Counted from the stretch's first letter, positions 24,585-36,824 are shown. The stretch is 64,000 bases of DNA from Pyricularia pennisetigena (GCF_004337985.1 NC_043740.1:3153140-3217139); one strand, 5' to 3'. Made by a program: numbers and translations. The notes: generated by a model not told the origin, from the sequence alone.

Positions 24585-25078
24585 GAGCTAGTATCTTTTT
24601 TTTATATACACAAGTATAACGAGTTAATACGAAGCTTTTCAAGAAACGGTTTGGATGCTGTGTAGTGCCAATGAAAATGACAAGTGAAGAAAGCAAAACC
24701 ACTAATCTTTCTCATCAACTAGCAACTTGACAGCTACTCTTGTGGTAATGCAAAGCAGAGGTTCCGGGTAAAACCAGAAGTCAAGACAAATCCGGTAACC
24801 AAGCCGGGTAAGCTCGCTGCACGTATATTAGGCGCGCCAACTATAGCAAGACTTTCCTCGGAAAATTCTATATTTGGCAATTAAACTGTAAGTATAGCAG
24901 CCGTCACGAAACCCAGGAACCACGTTGACTGATGCAATTCTCCAAACCGTGCCAGGGAAACTACGAGGGTGGATGATGTAAAAGTCTCTGGGTAAACAGG
25001 AGAACAGCAAAAGGAAAAAAGTAAAGAAAAGAAAAGAAAAGAAGAAAAGCCGCCCAAGGGACCGTGACGGCATTCAAC
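24585..25078. other. intergenic region between P450 and SET genes
   Basis: This stretch holds the P450 3' end and the SET gene promoter, including an AAAAGAAAAG purine tract at 25015-25048 just before the SET start. No coding signal was seen. Confidence 0.6.
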
Positions 25079-26659
25079 ATGGGTTTCCCCACCAAACCAA
25101 GACGCCACTGGCTACACTGGCTGTACCTGCTGCTGCAGCTGCTGCAGCTGCTGCCGCTCGTCACATCAGAGCCAATCGACCACGCCTCTACAACGCCAGC
25201 AACCAGCCGCAGCAGTACCGCCACGGTGTGTCGCTGGAACCCTGCCGGCCCTCTGCTTCCACGGACGAGCGCATCCTGCCCTCCCGCAGTGGACGACACC
25301 ACCACCACGACCGCCGCGACGGGGCGAACGTCGACACCATGGACCCAAACACCATTCTGCATCGCCAACGGCGGCTATGACAAGGAAGCCGTCACGTCCC
25401 GGCGCTACTGCACCTTCACCTCGGCGACGTTCCGGTCCGGCCGCGGGCTCAGCTTCGTCGGCACGCCCGAGGCAGCAGCAGGGCTGGCCGACGCGCTGCT
25501 GTCGGAACCTTGGCACTCGCGCTTCCCGTCGCACGTCGACGTCCTCGCCGACACGAACAGGAGCAGCACGTACGCCGTCGTCCCCGTCCCGGGCAAGGGG
25601 CTCGGCGTGGTGGCCACGAGGCGCATCCGGGCCGGCGAGATTCTGGTCGCTGATCACCCGCTGCTGCTGGCCGACGTGGAGGCGGCCGCGGCGGCACGCG
25701 GAGGGCTGTTGTTACGGCTCGCCGTCGAGAGCCTTCCGCTGCCCGGGCGGTTCTTTGACCTGGCGAGGAGTTATGGTGCGGGCGATGCTGTTGAGGATGT
25801 GCTGAATACTAACACGTTTGCGGTCGGGGTCGGGGACGGAGATTACATGGGCTTGTATCCCGAGATTGCGGTAAGTGGCCCGCCCTGAATCTTGGGATTG
25901 CGGGCTGGTGGTTTTTGGGAAAGTAGGAAGCGCTGATGATGGCGTTTTTTTTTTTTTTTTTTTTTTTTTGGTGCGTTCAGAGGATAAACCATGCTTGCAG
26001 CCCCAACAGCTTCTCCCGCTTCCACCCGTCCGACTTGACCATGGACGTCGGTGCCATGCGGGACATTATGCCAGGGGAAGAGATCACGATAAGCTGTATG
26101 TCTCTTGCCGTTTTCTATCCATCGTCATGATACCCCTGACCGCCAGCCAACAGAGCGCCCACCCCCCTGCTTTCTCGCTACTGCCGAGATTTGACTCGAT
26201 CCCCAATCTCGTCAAGCAGACATACCCCTCGGCCTCCCTTCCACCCACCGCGCCGCCAAGATCCGCGACTGGGGCTTCGCCTGCACGTGCCGGCTGTGCT
26301 CGACGCCCACGGCAAACCGCCTCTCGGACCAGCGCCGCGAGCGGCTGGGCGGCCTGCGCGGGCGCCTGGTGCACGGCCGCGCGGGGATGGCCGTGGCCGA
26401 GGTCCACGCGGCCGCCGAGGAGATGATGGAGATCGCCGAGGCGGAGGGCGTCCTCCCCCAGCTGGGCGGGTACTGCGAGGCCGTGGCGCAGGTGCTGCTG
26501 GCCAAGGGCGATGGGCACGGCGCGCTGCGGTACCTGAGGTTGAGCCTGGACGCGTGGCTGCTGTACGGCGGCGAGGACCACGCTCATGTGCCCAACGTCA
26601 GGAGCAACCTGAGGGATCTGGAGGCCAAGGTTTTAGGAGGAGGAGGTTTAAAGGCGTGA
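25079..26659 (+). CDS. SET-domain protein with N-terminal signal-like segment
   Basis: Model: exons 25079-25870, 25981-26095 and 26220-26659, with introns of 110 bp (GTAAGT..TTCAG) and 124 bp (GTATGT..GCAG), giving 448 residues. The start is the ATG in MGFPTKPRRHWLHWLYLLLQ; the next ~15 residues are leucine-rich, so residues 1-30 look like a signal peptide or anchor. The SET fold is visible: GKGLGVVATRRIRAGEILVA (strand 1), then RINHACSPNSF from exon 2 at residues 265-275 (the cofactor-binding NHxxxPN knot), then GEEITISY. A Cys cluster follows (CTCRLC), then an alpha-helical tail. Splicing at 26219/26220 recreates the conserved ISYIPL sequence. The family includes fungal SET proteins related to SMYD-like lysine methyltransferases; secreted-type versions are common in ascomycetes but their substrates are unclear. 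Intron 1 contains a run of 25 T (25945-25969). Confidence 0.82.
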
Positions 26660-26810
26660 AAACAAATCTAGAGCTAGTCGTAGCTGAAAGCCAGGGAAAG
26701 TGTCGGCATTATTCCAATACAAATGGTTGACGCCAAAAAAAAAAAAAAAAAAGTTTGAGAATCCTGAGAGTTTCTTGATTTTGTCTTTGTTCCTAGACCG
26801 GAAACAATGA

Positions 26811-28081
26811 TTACAGCTTTTGCTCCCCCAGGCCCCGAGACCTGACCCCGAGCACCGCCTTGCCCACGTTGCTGTCATGAGGCTTCCCAATCTCCTTGGT
26901 GATCCAAGACCCGATCTCCGCCATGGCCTCCAGATCCACTCCAGTATCCATGCCCAAGGTCTCGAGGAAGTAGACCATGTCCTCGGTGGCAACGTTGCCT
27001 GTCGCCCCGGGGCTGTACGGACAGCCGCCCAGCCCTCCGACGGACGAGTCGAACGTGCGGACGCCGTGCTCGAGCGCAACTGCCGTGTTGACCAGGGCCT
27101 GGCCGTACGTGTCGTGAAAGTGCATGGCGACGTCCTCGCTCCGCACGCCGGCGGCCGAGATGCACCTCAGCAGGGCCTGGGTCCGGGGCGCCGTGCCCAT
27201 GCCCGTCGTGTCGCCGAGCGCAATCTCGTCTGCGCCCATCTCTAGCAGGCTGGTCGCTATCTCGGCGACGCGGTGCGGGTCCACGTCGTGGCCCTCGAAC
27301 GGGCACCCCAAGACGACCGAGATGTAGGCCCTCACCCGCAGGCCCGCGACCTTGGCGCCTTTGATGACCTCGCCAAACGCCACGAGCGAGCTTGCCACGT
27401 CCATGTTGAGGTTCTTGCGCGAGAAGGACTCGGTCGCCGCGGCGAAGACGGCGAGCTCGACGGCGGGCGGGGATGAGGGCTTCGGTTCGGTGCTGTAGGA
27501 TCCCGGGTGGGCTTCCAGGAGCGAGAGTGCGTTGTTGAGTCCCTTTGTGTTTGGGGCGAGGAAGGCATAGGTCACCGGGTTCGGGGAGGGGATCTCTGTG
27601 GTGAGGATATGTTCAAGGATTTCGCTCGAGTTGGCCATCTTTATTTGGACGAGTTATGGGCATTATCAGCTTCAAGATCAGGCCGAGGATGGAGCAAAGG
27701 AGCACAAGAAGATTTGCAGTTATGTTCTTTCCCATATAAAAGAAAGAGAGAGAGAGAGAAGCTTACCTGCGGCACCCATTTGGGCGCGACAAAGGACCCG
27801 GCCTCAATGGTGGTCAGGCCCGTCTTGGCCAGCCTCTCGATGAGCTCGATTTTTGTAGCGAGTGGTATTGTGGTCTTTTCGTTCTGCAAGCCATCGCGGG
27901 GCCCGACCTCGACGATTTTGACGCGGTTATCATATGAAGGTTGCTGTTGTTGTTGTTGTTGCTGCTGCTGCTGTGTGTTTCCTGCCGTGGAGTATAGACG
28001 CGGCATGCAAGACCGCTTCAACAAGCCATTAACGGCCACGCGACGAGCGCAGCGGGCTGCAATTGGGGCCAAGGGAGCCAT
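26811..28081 (-). CDS. hydroxymethylglutaryl-CoA lyase, mitochondrial
   Basis: The enzyme cleaves HMG-CoA to acetoacetate and acetyl-CoA, the last step of leucine breakdown. Exon 1 is 28081-27767 and exon 2 is 27638-26811, with a 128-bp intron (GTAAGC..AAAG), giving 380 residues. The N-terminus is basic and Arg-rich (a mitochondrial targeting type) and is followed by an 11-residue polyQ run encoded by a GTT/GCT microsatellite at 27941-27973. Catalytic motifs are present: [12 protein letters not shown] with the key arginine, [14 protein letters not shown] with metal-binding histidines, and the active-site loop [17 protein letters not shown] with its cysteine. The splice junction gives WVPQMANSSE, as in the family. 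It converges with the SET gene; the stop codons are about 150 bp apart. Confidence 0.94.
27941..27973 (-). repeat. trinucleotide microsatellite encoding polyQ in HMG-CoA lyase
   Basis: TTG/CTG units on the plus strand read as CAA/CAG on the coding strand. The run lies between the mitochondrial presequence and the catalytic barrel, where length variation would be tolerated. Confidence 0.9.
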
Positions 28082-28786
28082 TGTTACGTGTTATGGCACT
28101 CTTGCCATTCGGTTGCTGTGTTTCTTCGGGCGGGCTGCCGAGTGTATATAGGGAATTGGGAAAGCAGCAGGTGTTGTTCGATGGAAACCTGGAGAAGACT
28201 GTTGACTTTGAGGGGAAATCGTCCGAGAGAGCTACATCCCTGAACCGCGGCCCGCATGACGTTACAACCACGATATTATAGTGCGAAAGCCGCATAGCAT
28301 CGGTTTCTGGGGTAAGTTTGAGAAATAATGTGGGGCGGAATTGGTTGTCATCTCACGTGCACCCTGAAACGTTACCATCACTGCACATACTCCAACAAAA
28401 TAGCATTTTCGAGGGTGACGACCTTGAGAACCATATTGCGAGATTTTATAACGCACATTAAAACTTAGGTCAAGTGTGTGGAGAGCTTCAACATAAAGAC
28501 TCGATTGCTGGGCACCAGACTAACTTTTCGGCCTGGACTTTTCCCTCCTTCACTCCCTCCATCCCCGAACTCTTGCCAAGGCAATGTCAGTGAAGTCTTG
28601 CTAGCAGCAGCAAAAATTATCTAAAATCAGCATCTGCTGGGTTCTGTCCGTTCCTTGTTCACCTGTACCCCAAGCCCTCTCACTTTATCCCACCCTAGAA
28701 TTCCGTCGTGCCTTTAGCGACATTGACCATCCCGATATTACAAGATTTTACAATGGACATTTATGTCTGTTGCTCTCCGCAAGTGC
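28082..28786. other. intergenic region between two minus-strand genes
   Basis: It contains the HMG-CoA lyase promoter on the left and the 3' flank of the thaumatin-like gene on the right. I see no further gene. Confidence 0.6.
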
Positions 28787-29599
28787 TCAGATGGGCTGTG
28801 ACGGGTTCCCGGGGCACACTTCGCCCACGCAGCAGTCGATGACACCGCTGGTGCACTCACCATTCGAGTTGGCGCCGTGGTCGCTGGGGAATGTATAAGC
28901 TGCGCCCCGACACGGAGCAAAGAACTGCGACGGCCTGATCCCGGCGTTCCTGTTTGGATTTCGACACGAACCGCGGCCGTTGTCGTTCGGGCAGGTGTCC
29001 AGGTCCCGCAGCTGCCTGTTGCAACCGGTGACGACGTTGCCGCCGCAGGAGCATGTGATTGGCAGCGAGAAGCCGTCGACGTACGAAACGTCCACGTCGA
29101 CGAGGGCGCCGCTGCCAAACTGGTCGACGAACGAAGCCTCGATCAGCGACTCGTCGCCCACGACGGCGTTGGAGCCGCTCGCCTCGACCACCGCCACCAT
29201 GCCGGCCCACTGCGTCGGCACGGCGAACTGGCCGACGCTGAAGACGCCCAGTGTTCCCGGTCCGACGTCGCCGTCCACCGCCGCCGGCGCGTTGGCGTTG
29301 CGAGCGTGACTGGTACTGATCGGCGAGTGCCATGCGTTGGTGATGCGGATGGTCAGCGCTGCGGCTACCTTGTCCATGCTCGGGCCAGGGGTGGGTGCTG
29401 GGGCGTTGGCCGCGGTGCTGGTGTAGGCGTAAAATTTGGAGGCCCGGTCGAGGGCGCCGTCAATGGCCACGCCGTGCTGGTTGTGGTCGATCATGTCCTC
29501 CTGTCCGATGAGTCTGCCGACGGAGTCTTTGGGCGCTTGCGGCAGGGCCTGGGCAATGCCCAGCAGGCCCGTGATGAAGAGTAGGCGATTTGCGAACAT
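28787..29599 (-). CDS. thaumatin-like secreted protein
   Basis: A single exon of 270 residues. Residues 1-19 (MFANRLLFITGLLGIAQA) form a typical signal peptide ending AQA-L, so the product should be secreted. The middle is Ala/Pro-rich, followed by an Ig-like strand region (AALTIRITNAWHSPISTSHA). The C-terminal half carries the fungal thaumatin-like pattern: DVDVSYVDGFSLPITCSCGG, regularly spaced cysteines, FFAPCRGAAYTFPSDHGA and SGVIDCCVGEVCPG. Members bind or cleave beta-glucans or act on rival cell walls; the exact activity cannot be read from sequence. Upstream, 1.2 kb of mostly empty DNA separates it from the transposon boundary, so it is the last intact gene on that side. Confidence 0.86.
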   Translation of the reverse strand: MFANRLLFITGLLGIAQALPQAPKDSVGRLIGQEDMIDHNQHGVAIDGALDRASKFYAYTSTAANAPAPTPGPSMDKVAAALTIRITNAWHSPISTSHARNANAPAAVDGDVGPGTLGVFSVGQFAVPTQWAGMVAVVEASGSNAVVGDESLIEASFVDQFGSGALVDVDVSYVDGFSLPITCSCGGNVVTGCNRQLRDLDTCPNDNGRGSCRNPNRNAGIRPSQFFAPCRGAAYTFPSDHGANSNGECTSGVIDCCVGEVCPGNPSQPI

Positions 29600-30807
29600 T
29601 GTTCTGAGTGGGTGTCTCGGTTGGGACTAGACTTTTTGGGTTGGGCTACAAGGACTTGATGCCGCCATGGGTATGCCGAGCATGAGCTGGGGCCTAACGA
29701 TCTTTCAAGTTGAGGGAGAAGGACTTTGTCTTTAATGGGGCTATAAACATTGATGAAGACTTCTGTCAGGAGCCTTTGACCACCCAGCTCCTTCTTCTTG
29801 AATTAAGTTGCGACTGTATGATTTCTAGTCTAAAATAACCCAATCCTTTGCCATGCATTGAGAGCGATAACTGATTTGATATGTTGCTATAACAGGCTCT
29901 TTCATCGCTTTTTGGTCATCCTTTTGGATTGAAATAATATAAGTCTCTTACATAGATCTCCTAGCGGGCTTGTCACAGTATTGATGAGAGTGATTCAACA
30001 CTACTAAGGCGCTCGCTGCTCGAATATCCAGAATAGTCAGGCCGAGACTATATTTCCGTGCCGAGAGTCTATCTTTTGTGGTAACTTTATACGTGAATGG
30101 GGACCTGAATTGGTGGTTGAACTCATTCAAAGAACTACAGTTCACATTTGGTGTTTGTCCATAATATCAAATACGAATGACCTAAGTTTCATGAATTAGT
30201 GTCGTTAGCGAGAAGTGAACAGCCCTTGTTTTGCACTTCCATAGGGTCATTGAAGCATATGTGGCAATGGTTCTTAGATCAGTGCTTCCATATATAGTCA
30301 TACAATGAGAAAGCTAATCTTTCCGAGCGACCAGTCTATATTGTCCAATCAAGGTGATTTCTATATTAAAAGAAAGAAAGAAAGAAAGCTCGTCCCAGTT
30401 CGTATCAAAAACGTCCACAGAACAAGGCACAGCAACATGCCTAAAGTCATTAGCTTATTCTGCCGTCTCCATCAAATACAGGAATGATATAGTATATATA
30501 GAAGCCCGGCCGTGAAGACCCAGACCCTTGGCAAAGTAAGTAACCAAGAACGGCCCGTCAAGTTTCACGCGGACATGTGCGGGTATAGCATTGCAGATCC
30601 AGCCGTGTCTATCCAGCCCCAACCCGAGGGCGTGTTGCTGGTAGCGCTGACCAGAAATACAAGGCTAATTAAGTCTCCCGTGCCGGTGTGGAATTGGCGA
30701 CGGTGTGCGAGGTAGGGCCAGTAATGCCGGTGGTCTGGAAGCATACGAAATAGGGAGTCGGCAGGGAGGCGGAGGGAATGAGGAAAGAAGGAAAGTTTCG
30801 ATACCGG
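29600..30807. other. intergenic region leading to the transposon edge
   Basis: No gene was recognised. An AAAGAAAG microsatellite lies at 30371-30389. Base composition becomes GC-richer in the last 300 bp, so the AT-rich island does not grade into the flank but starts abruptly inside the transposon. Confidence 0.55.
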
Positions 30808-30817
30808 CGAAAAAAAC
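30808..30817. repeat. candidate 10-bp target-site duplication, left copy
   Basis: CGAAAAAAAC is repeated exactly at 47149-47158. Because it is A-rich, chance identity is more likely than for a mixed sequence. Confidence 0.55.
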
Positions 30818-30829
30818 GAGGGACGAGTT

Positions 30830-30864
30830 GAGCCCGGTTCAGAAACTCGCTGGAGGGGGTTCAG
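30830..30864 (+). repeat. terminal inverted repeat, left
   Basis: Thirty-five bases match the reverse complement of 47103-47137 without a mismatch. The repeat contains two GGTTCAG cores. A further GGGGGTTCAG copy follows at 30888-30897. Confidence 0.95.
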
Positions 30865-31699
30865 AAAGTGGATCCTGTAAAAGGACCGGGGGTTCAGAAT
30901 CCCAAAAGGGATGCACGGGATTCAACAAAATAACAAATTCTAATTGGCTATTTATAAAAAGAATAATTAAAAATAAAAACCCGGAATCGGCGATTTAATA
31001 TACCGATTAAATGGGGATTAAAAAAAAATTTTCTCCCTTACGCAACGCCCATTTATTGTTTAACTTTTGCTTGGGTATTTAATAAGCAAGGCGCAAAAGT
31101 AAATGGTTAATAATGCCGTTATTTCCAAATGGTGAAATCCCACAGGATTTGCATATATAATTGGAAAATTTTCCAATTGAAAATATAAGGTAAACTATAC
31201 ACGATGCATATGCTAAATTTTTTAACCAACCAAAAATGCAAAACTTTTGGGAATTGCTATGGGTTAATAGCCATATAAACGAAATAAATATTGTATGCGC
31301 GTTGCATATGCGGTGTTTAATTGCTAATAAATATTAGGAAATTGTTAACCAATTTGGTTTTTATATTACCGGAAATAATAAATATAAAATTACCGTTACA
31401 AAAATTTAACATTATATTATTATTCCATATTATCCAAATATTTTAACAACGGGAATTTTACATATTATTCCATGGCAAATATCGTTTATGGAATTAAATG
31501 GATTTATTTTTGCCAGCATTTGCAATGTTGAAGTAAAAAAAATTGTCGAACGAGTAAATATATTTATTTTATTAAAATGTTAATATTGCAAATATTATAA
31601 CTAATTTTTTTTTTTTTTTTAGATTTAATATTGCCTTTATTTCCAAATTCCTAAAGAAATAGGAAATTCGAACGTTAAAAAACTAAATCTTTTTGGGTA

Positions 31700-34600
31700 A
31701 GTTTATATAATAATATTAATATATAAAAACTAATTTTTATATTAGCAACTATTATGTATTCCACTGGAACTTTAAATGCAGCGGAATTCGACATTGTTCC
31801 AATTTTCGGCCAAACCTCCGTGGTTTTTGTATTGCTTATAATCGGTTTGAATTATTTCGAGCATAACAAATTTTTAAACATAAAGCATAAATATATCCGG
31901 CCCCAACGGTTGAATAAAATATCCGGAATAAAACAAAGGAGTAAGTACGCCGCATATATTTAACGTATGCATTTTATATGCTAAATATATATTAATGTTT
32001 TTTTCGGTTTTTTGGAATTTTGGAAACGTAAAGCCAGTTTAAGTCCAACCGGGCAAATGCATTGCAAAAACGCTATAACAGGAGAATGGTCCTGTTCGAA
32101 TATCTAACCTATTTTTTATCGAGGAGAAAATAATGTACGTCAATTTATTTATTTATTTATTTATTATATATATTAACTTTTTTAGGAGGTGCAATTATTA
32201 TACCCAAATAAATTATTAGCAGAGTTTTGGTATATTTTACAAATATTTTCACCATCGTTTATTGGGTTAGATACCCAATATTTGCAATTTTTATCAGAAA
32301 ATGGTAGCCCAGAATAAAATCTTTTACAATGCACTTATATTGGAAATATTTTGTATAAACGCAAAATTTGTGGTAAATATCCCTTATAATATTAAATATA
32401 TATTTATAATACTAATTTTTTCGTTAGGATTCCGCCATTCCAACGGTACTGGTAAAATAGAACGATGCAAATGCGAAATAAATTTTGATATTTATATTCC
32501 AGTAAACCATTTACGGAATCCTTGGATATTTATATTTGCCCGTGGATCGCATACGCATCACCCAATTTTTCCAAATCGAATGCCAATGCAAATTAAAAAA
32601 AATATTTTAACAGCACTTAAAACGCAAAAAATATTATCTTTAAAATTACGTTAGTATTTTATTTTTTTTTATTTATTTATTTATTTTTATTTTCATTTAT
32701 TTATTAATTTGGCTATATAGGAATATTTGCTATAAGCATTGCGTTTCAAACGCTTAAGCAAAAATGGGGCAACGAAAATGCTTTACGTGGATTTGAAGGA
32801 CATTTAAACTGTTTTAGTCGAATTGCATTTATAATTAAAGCGCTTCGAATTATTAAAAGTCCAAAAGGAACTGGGTATTTAAATATATATACACAATCTT
32901 TATACATTGCATTTATATTAATAATACATATTATATTAGGTGTATATGCGGAATTCCGAAACCAATAACAAAAACCACCCGAATAACGTTTTATTTGGGA
33001 TATTATCCAATTAATACAAGGAAGATTTGCTATTATATGCATTACACGTGCAATGTTTAAACATTTTAGTCGATAATAATATTTAAAAATGGATTTATCC
33101 TGGAAAATGGTTGCAGGATTTATTAATTTTTTTTTTTTAAAGGGATGGGAAGGTCCAGCAAATCGTACGTATTTATAATGCATATATTTTTTTATATTAT
33201 ATATGGAATATATTAATTTTATTTTATTAGGTCGACCTAACGGACGAAAACAAACATATTTTTACAGTTTTATAAACCCACAAACTTAAAAAAATTAGAA
33301 GCTTTTTTTTATAGGTTGTTTTTCAATTTATTAACAAATTTCTGGCCAAATTGCTAAATGGGGGCATATTTCTGGAAGTGAATTTGGAAATTGGTTAACA
33401 ATAATAGCTGATACAAATTAAATACAAGCATTGGGTAAGCAATATAATTATATTATTTTTAATATTTAAATATTAACTAATAAAATACAATTTAGGATTT
33501 GGTTTATACTTTAATTCCTTTAATCCAAACAAAATATTAGAAAAGCATTTCCAATGCATTTACATTGTTTATGCAATTTATATAATCCGGAATTTTAAAA
33601 CGAAATTCCTTTTATGTAAAGCGCGGACACAGTTTGAAAAATTAATTAATTTACCAACGGAAACCGAATATAAAACGTATATGCAATATATAATCGATGT
33701 ATATCCAAAAATTAAGGTTTGGTTTAAATAAAAGGAAATCCCTTGGTTAAAAGCTGCAATTTTTGCACGCTGTTTAAATATTAACCAATTTTGGCGTTAA
33801 ACAGCGCCTAAACATACCAATATCGCCGAAATAGGGTATGCAAAAGATAATTCGTCAATTGGGCGAAAATTACCGCTTTTAACCGCTATAAAAAGGTATA
33901 TATATATATATTTAAAAATATTTGGGAAAAATAATATTAATATTTTTATATTTATTTTTTTTAGGTTGGAACGCAAATGCTTTGCTTAAGCCGAAAAAGA
34001 CGAAATAACGTTTAAACATGGTATTCCTATTGCATGGGATAACCGATTAAATATTGCTAAATTTGCCCGCAATTTTTAACGCAAAAAAAGAAAATATAAT
34101 ATATTTTCTATTGGGCAATACGCACATGCAATTTTACGAAATTAAATTTATAATATTCCTATACCGCAATTGCAACGTATAAACAATGAAATAAATATAT
34201 TAAAACCGGTGCCAGATCCAAAACCGTAACTGTAACGCATAAATAATGAAACAGATATATAAGAGCCGGTGCCAGATCCAGAGCCGCAACTGCAACGTAT
34301 AAATAATGAAACAAATATATTAAAGCCGGTGCCAGATTCAGAGCCGCAACTGCAACGCATAAATAATGAAGCAGATATATTAGAGCCGGTGACAGATCCA
34401 GAGCCGCAACTGCAACGCATAAACAATGAAGCAGATATATTAGAGCCGGTGCCAGATCCAAAACCGCAACTGCAACGCATAAACAATGAAGCAGATATAT
34501 TAGAGCCGGTGCCAGATCCAGAGCCGCAATTGCAACGCATAAATAATGAAGCAGATATATTAGAGCCGGTGCTAGACCCAAAACCGCAATTGCAACGTAT

Positions 34601-34862
34601 AAACAAAGGAATATTAAATATAACGTTTCAATTATTAACAGGTAAACGTTCATTTACTACGTTTGCAAATGACGATATTACAATAATATTTGCAATAATA
34701 TTGCAACAACGACGTGATATTTAACCATTAAATACGCATATGAAATTGCAAAAAAAAATCGAAAAACTTCAGGAGGAACGTTTATTAAAAAAAAAACTGT
34801 TGGAAATTAAACGGTTAAAAAAAAAATGTGAAATATTGCAAAAGGAAATTGATTCGGAATAA
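31700..34862 (+). pseudogene. degraded intron-rich transposase gene (Mutator-like pattern)
   Basis: Exon-like blocks separated by AT-rich GTAAGT/GTATAT..TTAG introns can be read in order. They are: IFARGSHTHHPIFPNRMPMQ (about 32530-32590); a block with NALRGFEGHLNCFSRIAF (32780-32830); a block with MDLSWKMVAGF (33088-33120) and RPNGRKQTYFYSF; then W..KEIPWLKAAIFARCLNI (33730-33780) and TAPKHTNIAEIGYAKDNSS; and a final coiled coil (34740-34860). I recall this order (HxHPP motif, conserved Asp block, then PW..A and TTN.AE.H motifs) from fungal Mutator-like transposase families. In-frame stops (TAA, TAG) occur in several blocks and look like C-to-T or G-to-A changes, so the gene is dead. Exon limits and the start are only approximate. 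Confidence 0.5.
34162..34607 (+). repeat. 60-bp tandem repeat, about 7.4 copies, coding for a 20-residue unit
   Basis: The period is exactly 60 bp. Units encode EPVPDPEPQLQRINNEADIL with few changes, and the frame stays open from 34269 to 34724 although neighbouring sequence is full of stops. Central units keep more G and C than the first and last units. Unit-to-unit differences are nearly all transitions (GAG/AAA, CGC/CGT, GCAGAT/ACAAAT). Confidence 0.92.
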
Positions 34863-36113
34863 TAACCAAAATATTTATTATATGCACCGCGTAAACAACG
34901 GATGTGCATTAAATCGAACGATTATTTTCCAACACCTTTTTTTTTGACGGACGATTTGTATTTTTAATTTTCAAATTTAATAAACCATTAACTTTGCAAA
35001 AGCTCGGTTTTAATTTTTATATTAGGTTTAGTGATTATCGTTTATTATTAGCCCCATATTTAAGCGTTTCAAATTTAAAATACGAAATTAAACGTGGTTG
35101 GAAAAATCCATATTATTTCCACATGCATTGCATTATTTCGGTTAAAACTCCAATTTTTTTTTTTTTTTTTTTTACTTTTTTTCGTTCATTTCCTTTTTTT
35201 TTTTATATAAAGCCTATGCAATAGGCGAATGATCCATATGCATTGCTTAAAGAAATTGCTTTTTTTTTCAATTTACCAACCCATTTTTAACAACGATTGC
35301 AATTTTTTTTTTCCAAATTTTATTTCCGTATATTTATCGTACATGGAATTAAATATAATTTTTTTCCCGCCGGCAATATGAGCAAAAACGATTGGGCACC
35401 ATCTGAAAATCAACTGGTATATATTTATATAAATTTAATAATGGTTTAAAAATATTTATACTAATATTAATTTAGGATTTAGATGATTTTATTTTTCCAG
35501 ACGTTGAAAATGCATTATTTACCTCCAAATACGGTTACCATATTGGAGGTATTGCGAACCCGAATTGGGATTGGGTTCCATTAAGTAAAATAACCCCTTT
35601 TGCAAAATATATATATTATATTTATATTTATATTTAATATATTTATAAAACAAAAAAACCCCAATTGGAATGCTGGGAAATTCGATAAAAGTAAGTATAA
35701 ATATAATATTACTTTTGGTCTTTTATGCGGTTTATACGCCCAGCATGTGCACGATAATATATTAATATTTTTTATAATACCACCCAACCCACCGTTACAT
35801 TTATCCAGCGTAATTCCAAAAATGTAAGTAATTATTTTAATTTATATTTATAAATATATTATGCTAATTTATTATAAATGTATGGCGTTTTTAAACGGTA
35901 AAAGCGGTAAAATATGTGGTGCGTCGTACGCACAATTTACAGACTTTCGCCGGCATTCACGTTGCGAACACCTAGGGTTTTGTAAGTGTATTGCATATAC
36001 ATTCCATTACCGTAATATATTATATTCGCCGTTTATTTGCTAATCTTTTGTAGGGGCATTAGGAAGTTTTAGAAACCCGAGTTTAACCGAAAAAGAATTT
36101 GGATTTAAGTAAG

Positions 36114-36116
<3 letters not shown>

Positions 36117-36175
<59 letters not shown>
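36117..36175. repeat. (AT)n followed by (ATT)n microsatellite
   Basis: Simple repeat inside an intron-like segment of passenger gene A. Confidence 0.9.
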
Positions 36176-36176
<1 letters not shown>

Positions 36177-36824
36177 GTTTATTAATTTAGCGCGTTAAAA
36201 AAATTCGTTCTCGACCAACATTGGAAACAAAGTAAATTTGCGAAAAAGCCGGTGTAAATGTTTTTTTTTTTTAAATTTTTTTTATATTTTTTTATTAATA
36301 ATTTTTAGGCATATATATCCTTTGGATATTATTGCATAAGCAGCAGAACGAATCGTTTTAACCCATAAATCGTTCCGTATTAAATATGGTTCGCATTTCC
36401 AACGCCAATTATCTGTAAATATATTATTATTATTTTTTATTTAATTATTTATTAATTTTTATTTAGGGATCCGTTTCCAATATAAACCGGAAACGTAATG
36501 CAGATTTATCGTATGTAAAAACATCCGATACGCGGCCGCGTACCCGTATTAAATTTATAACAATTGCAATTAAAAATACTGCACATGCGTTACATCGACA
36601 TCAAATTCCTGCAACTAATAATATATTTATACCAGGTAAACGTAATGCAATTGCGCGGTAATTACCCGTTTTTAAACGGCCAATTACCCGGAAAAACAAT
36701 ATTTTAATACCGCTTAAAATAAATGATAGTGACGATAAAACCGCAAATTAACCAACCGTTCGCAAATACGATATATTTACAACGCCCGAACAAAAACAAA
36801 AAACAGAAAAAAAAAAGGAAAAAA

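Noticed and set aside
34162..34607. possible CRISPR-like array
   Set aside because: The 60-bp units are contiguous, without unique spacers, coding, and in a eukaryotic transposon.
34148..34653. minus-strand Cys/Gly/Ser-rich repeat protein
   Set aside because: It is the complement of the 60-bp tandem array; the plus strand reads through into the transposase coiled coil.
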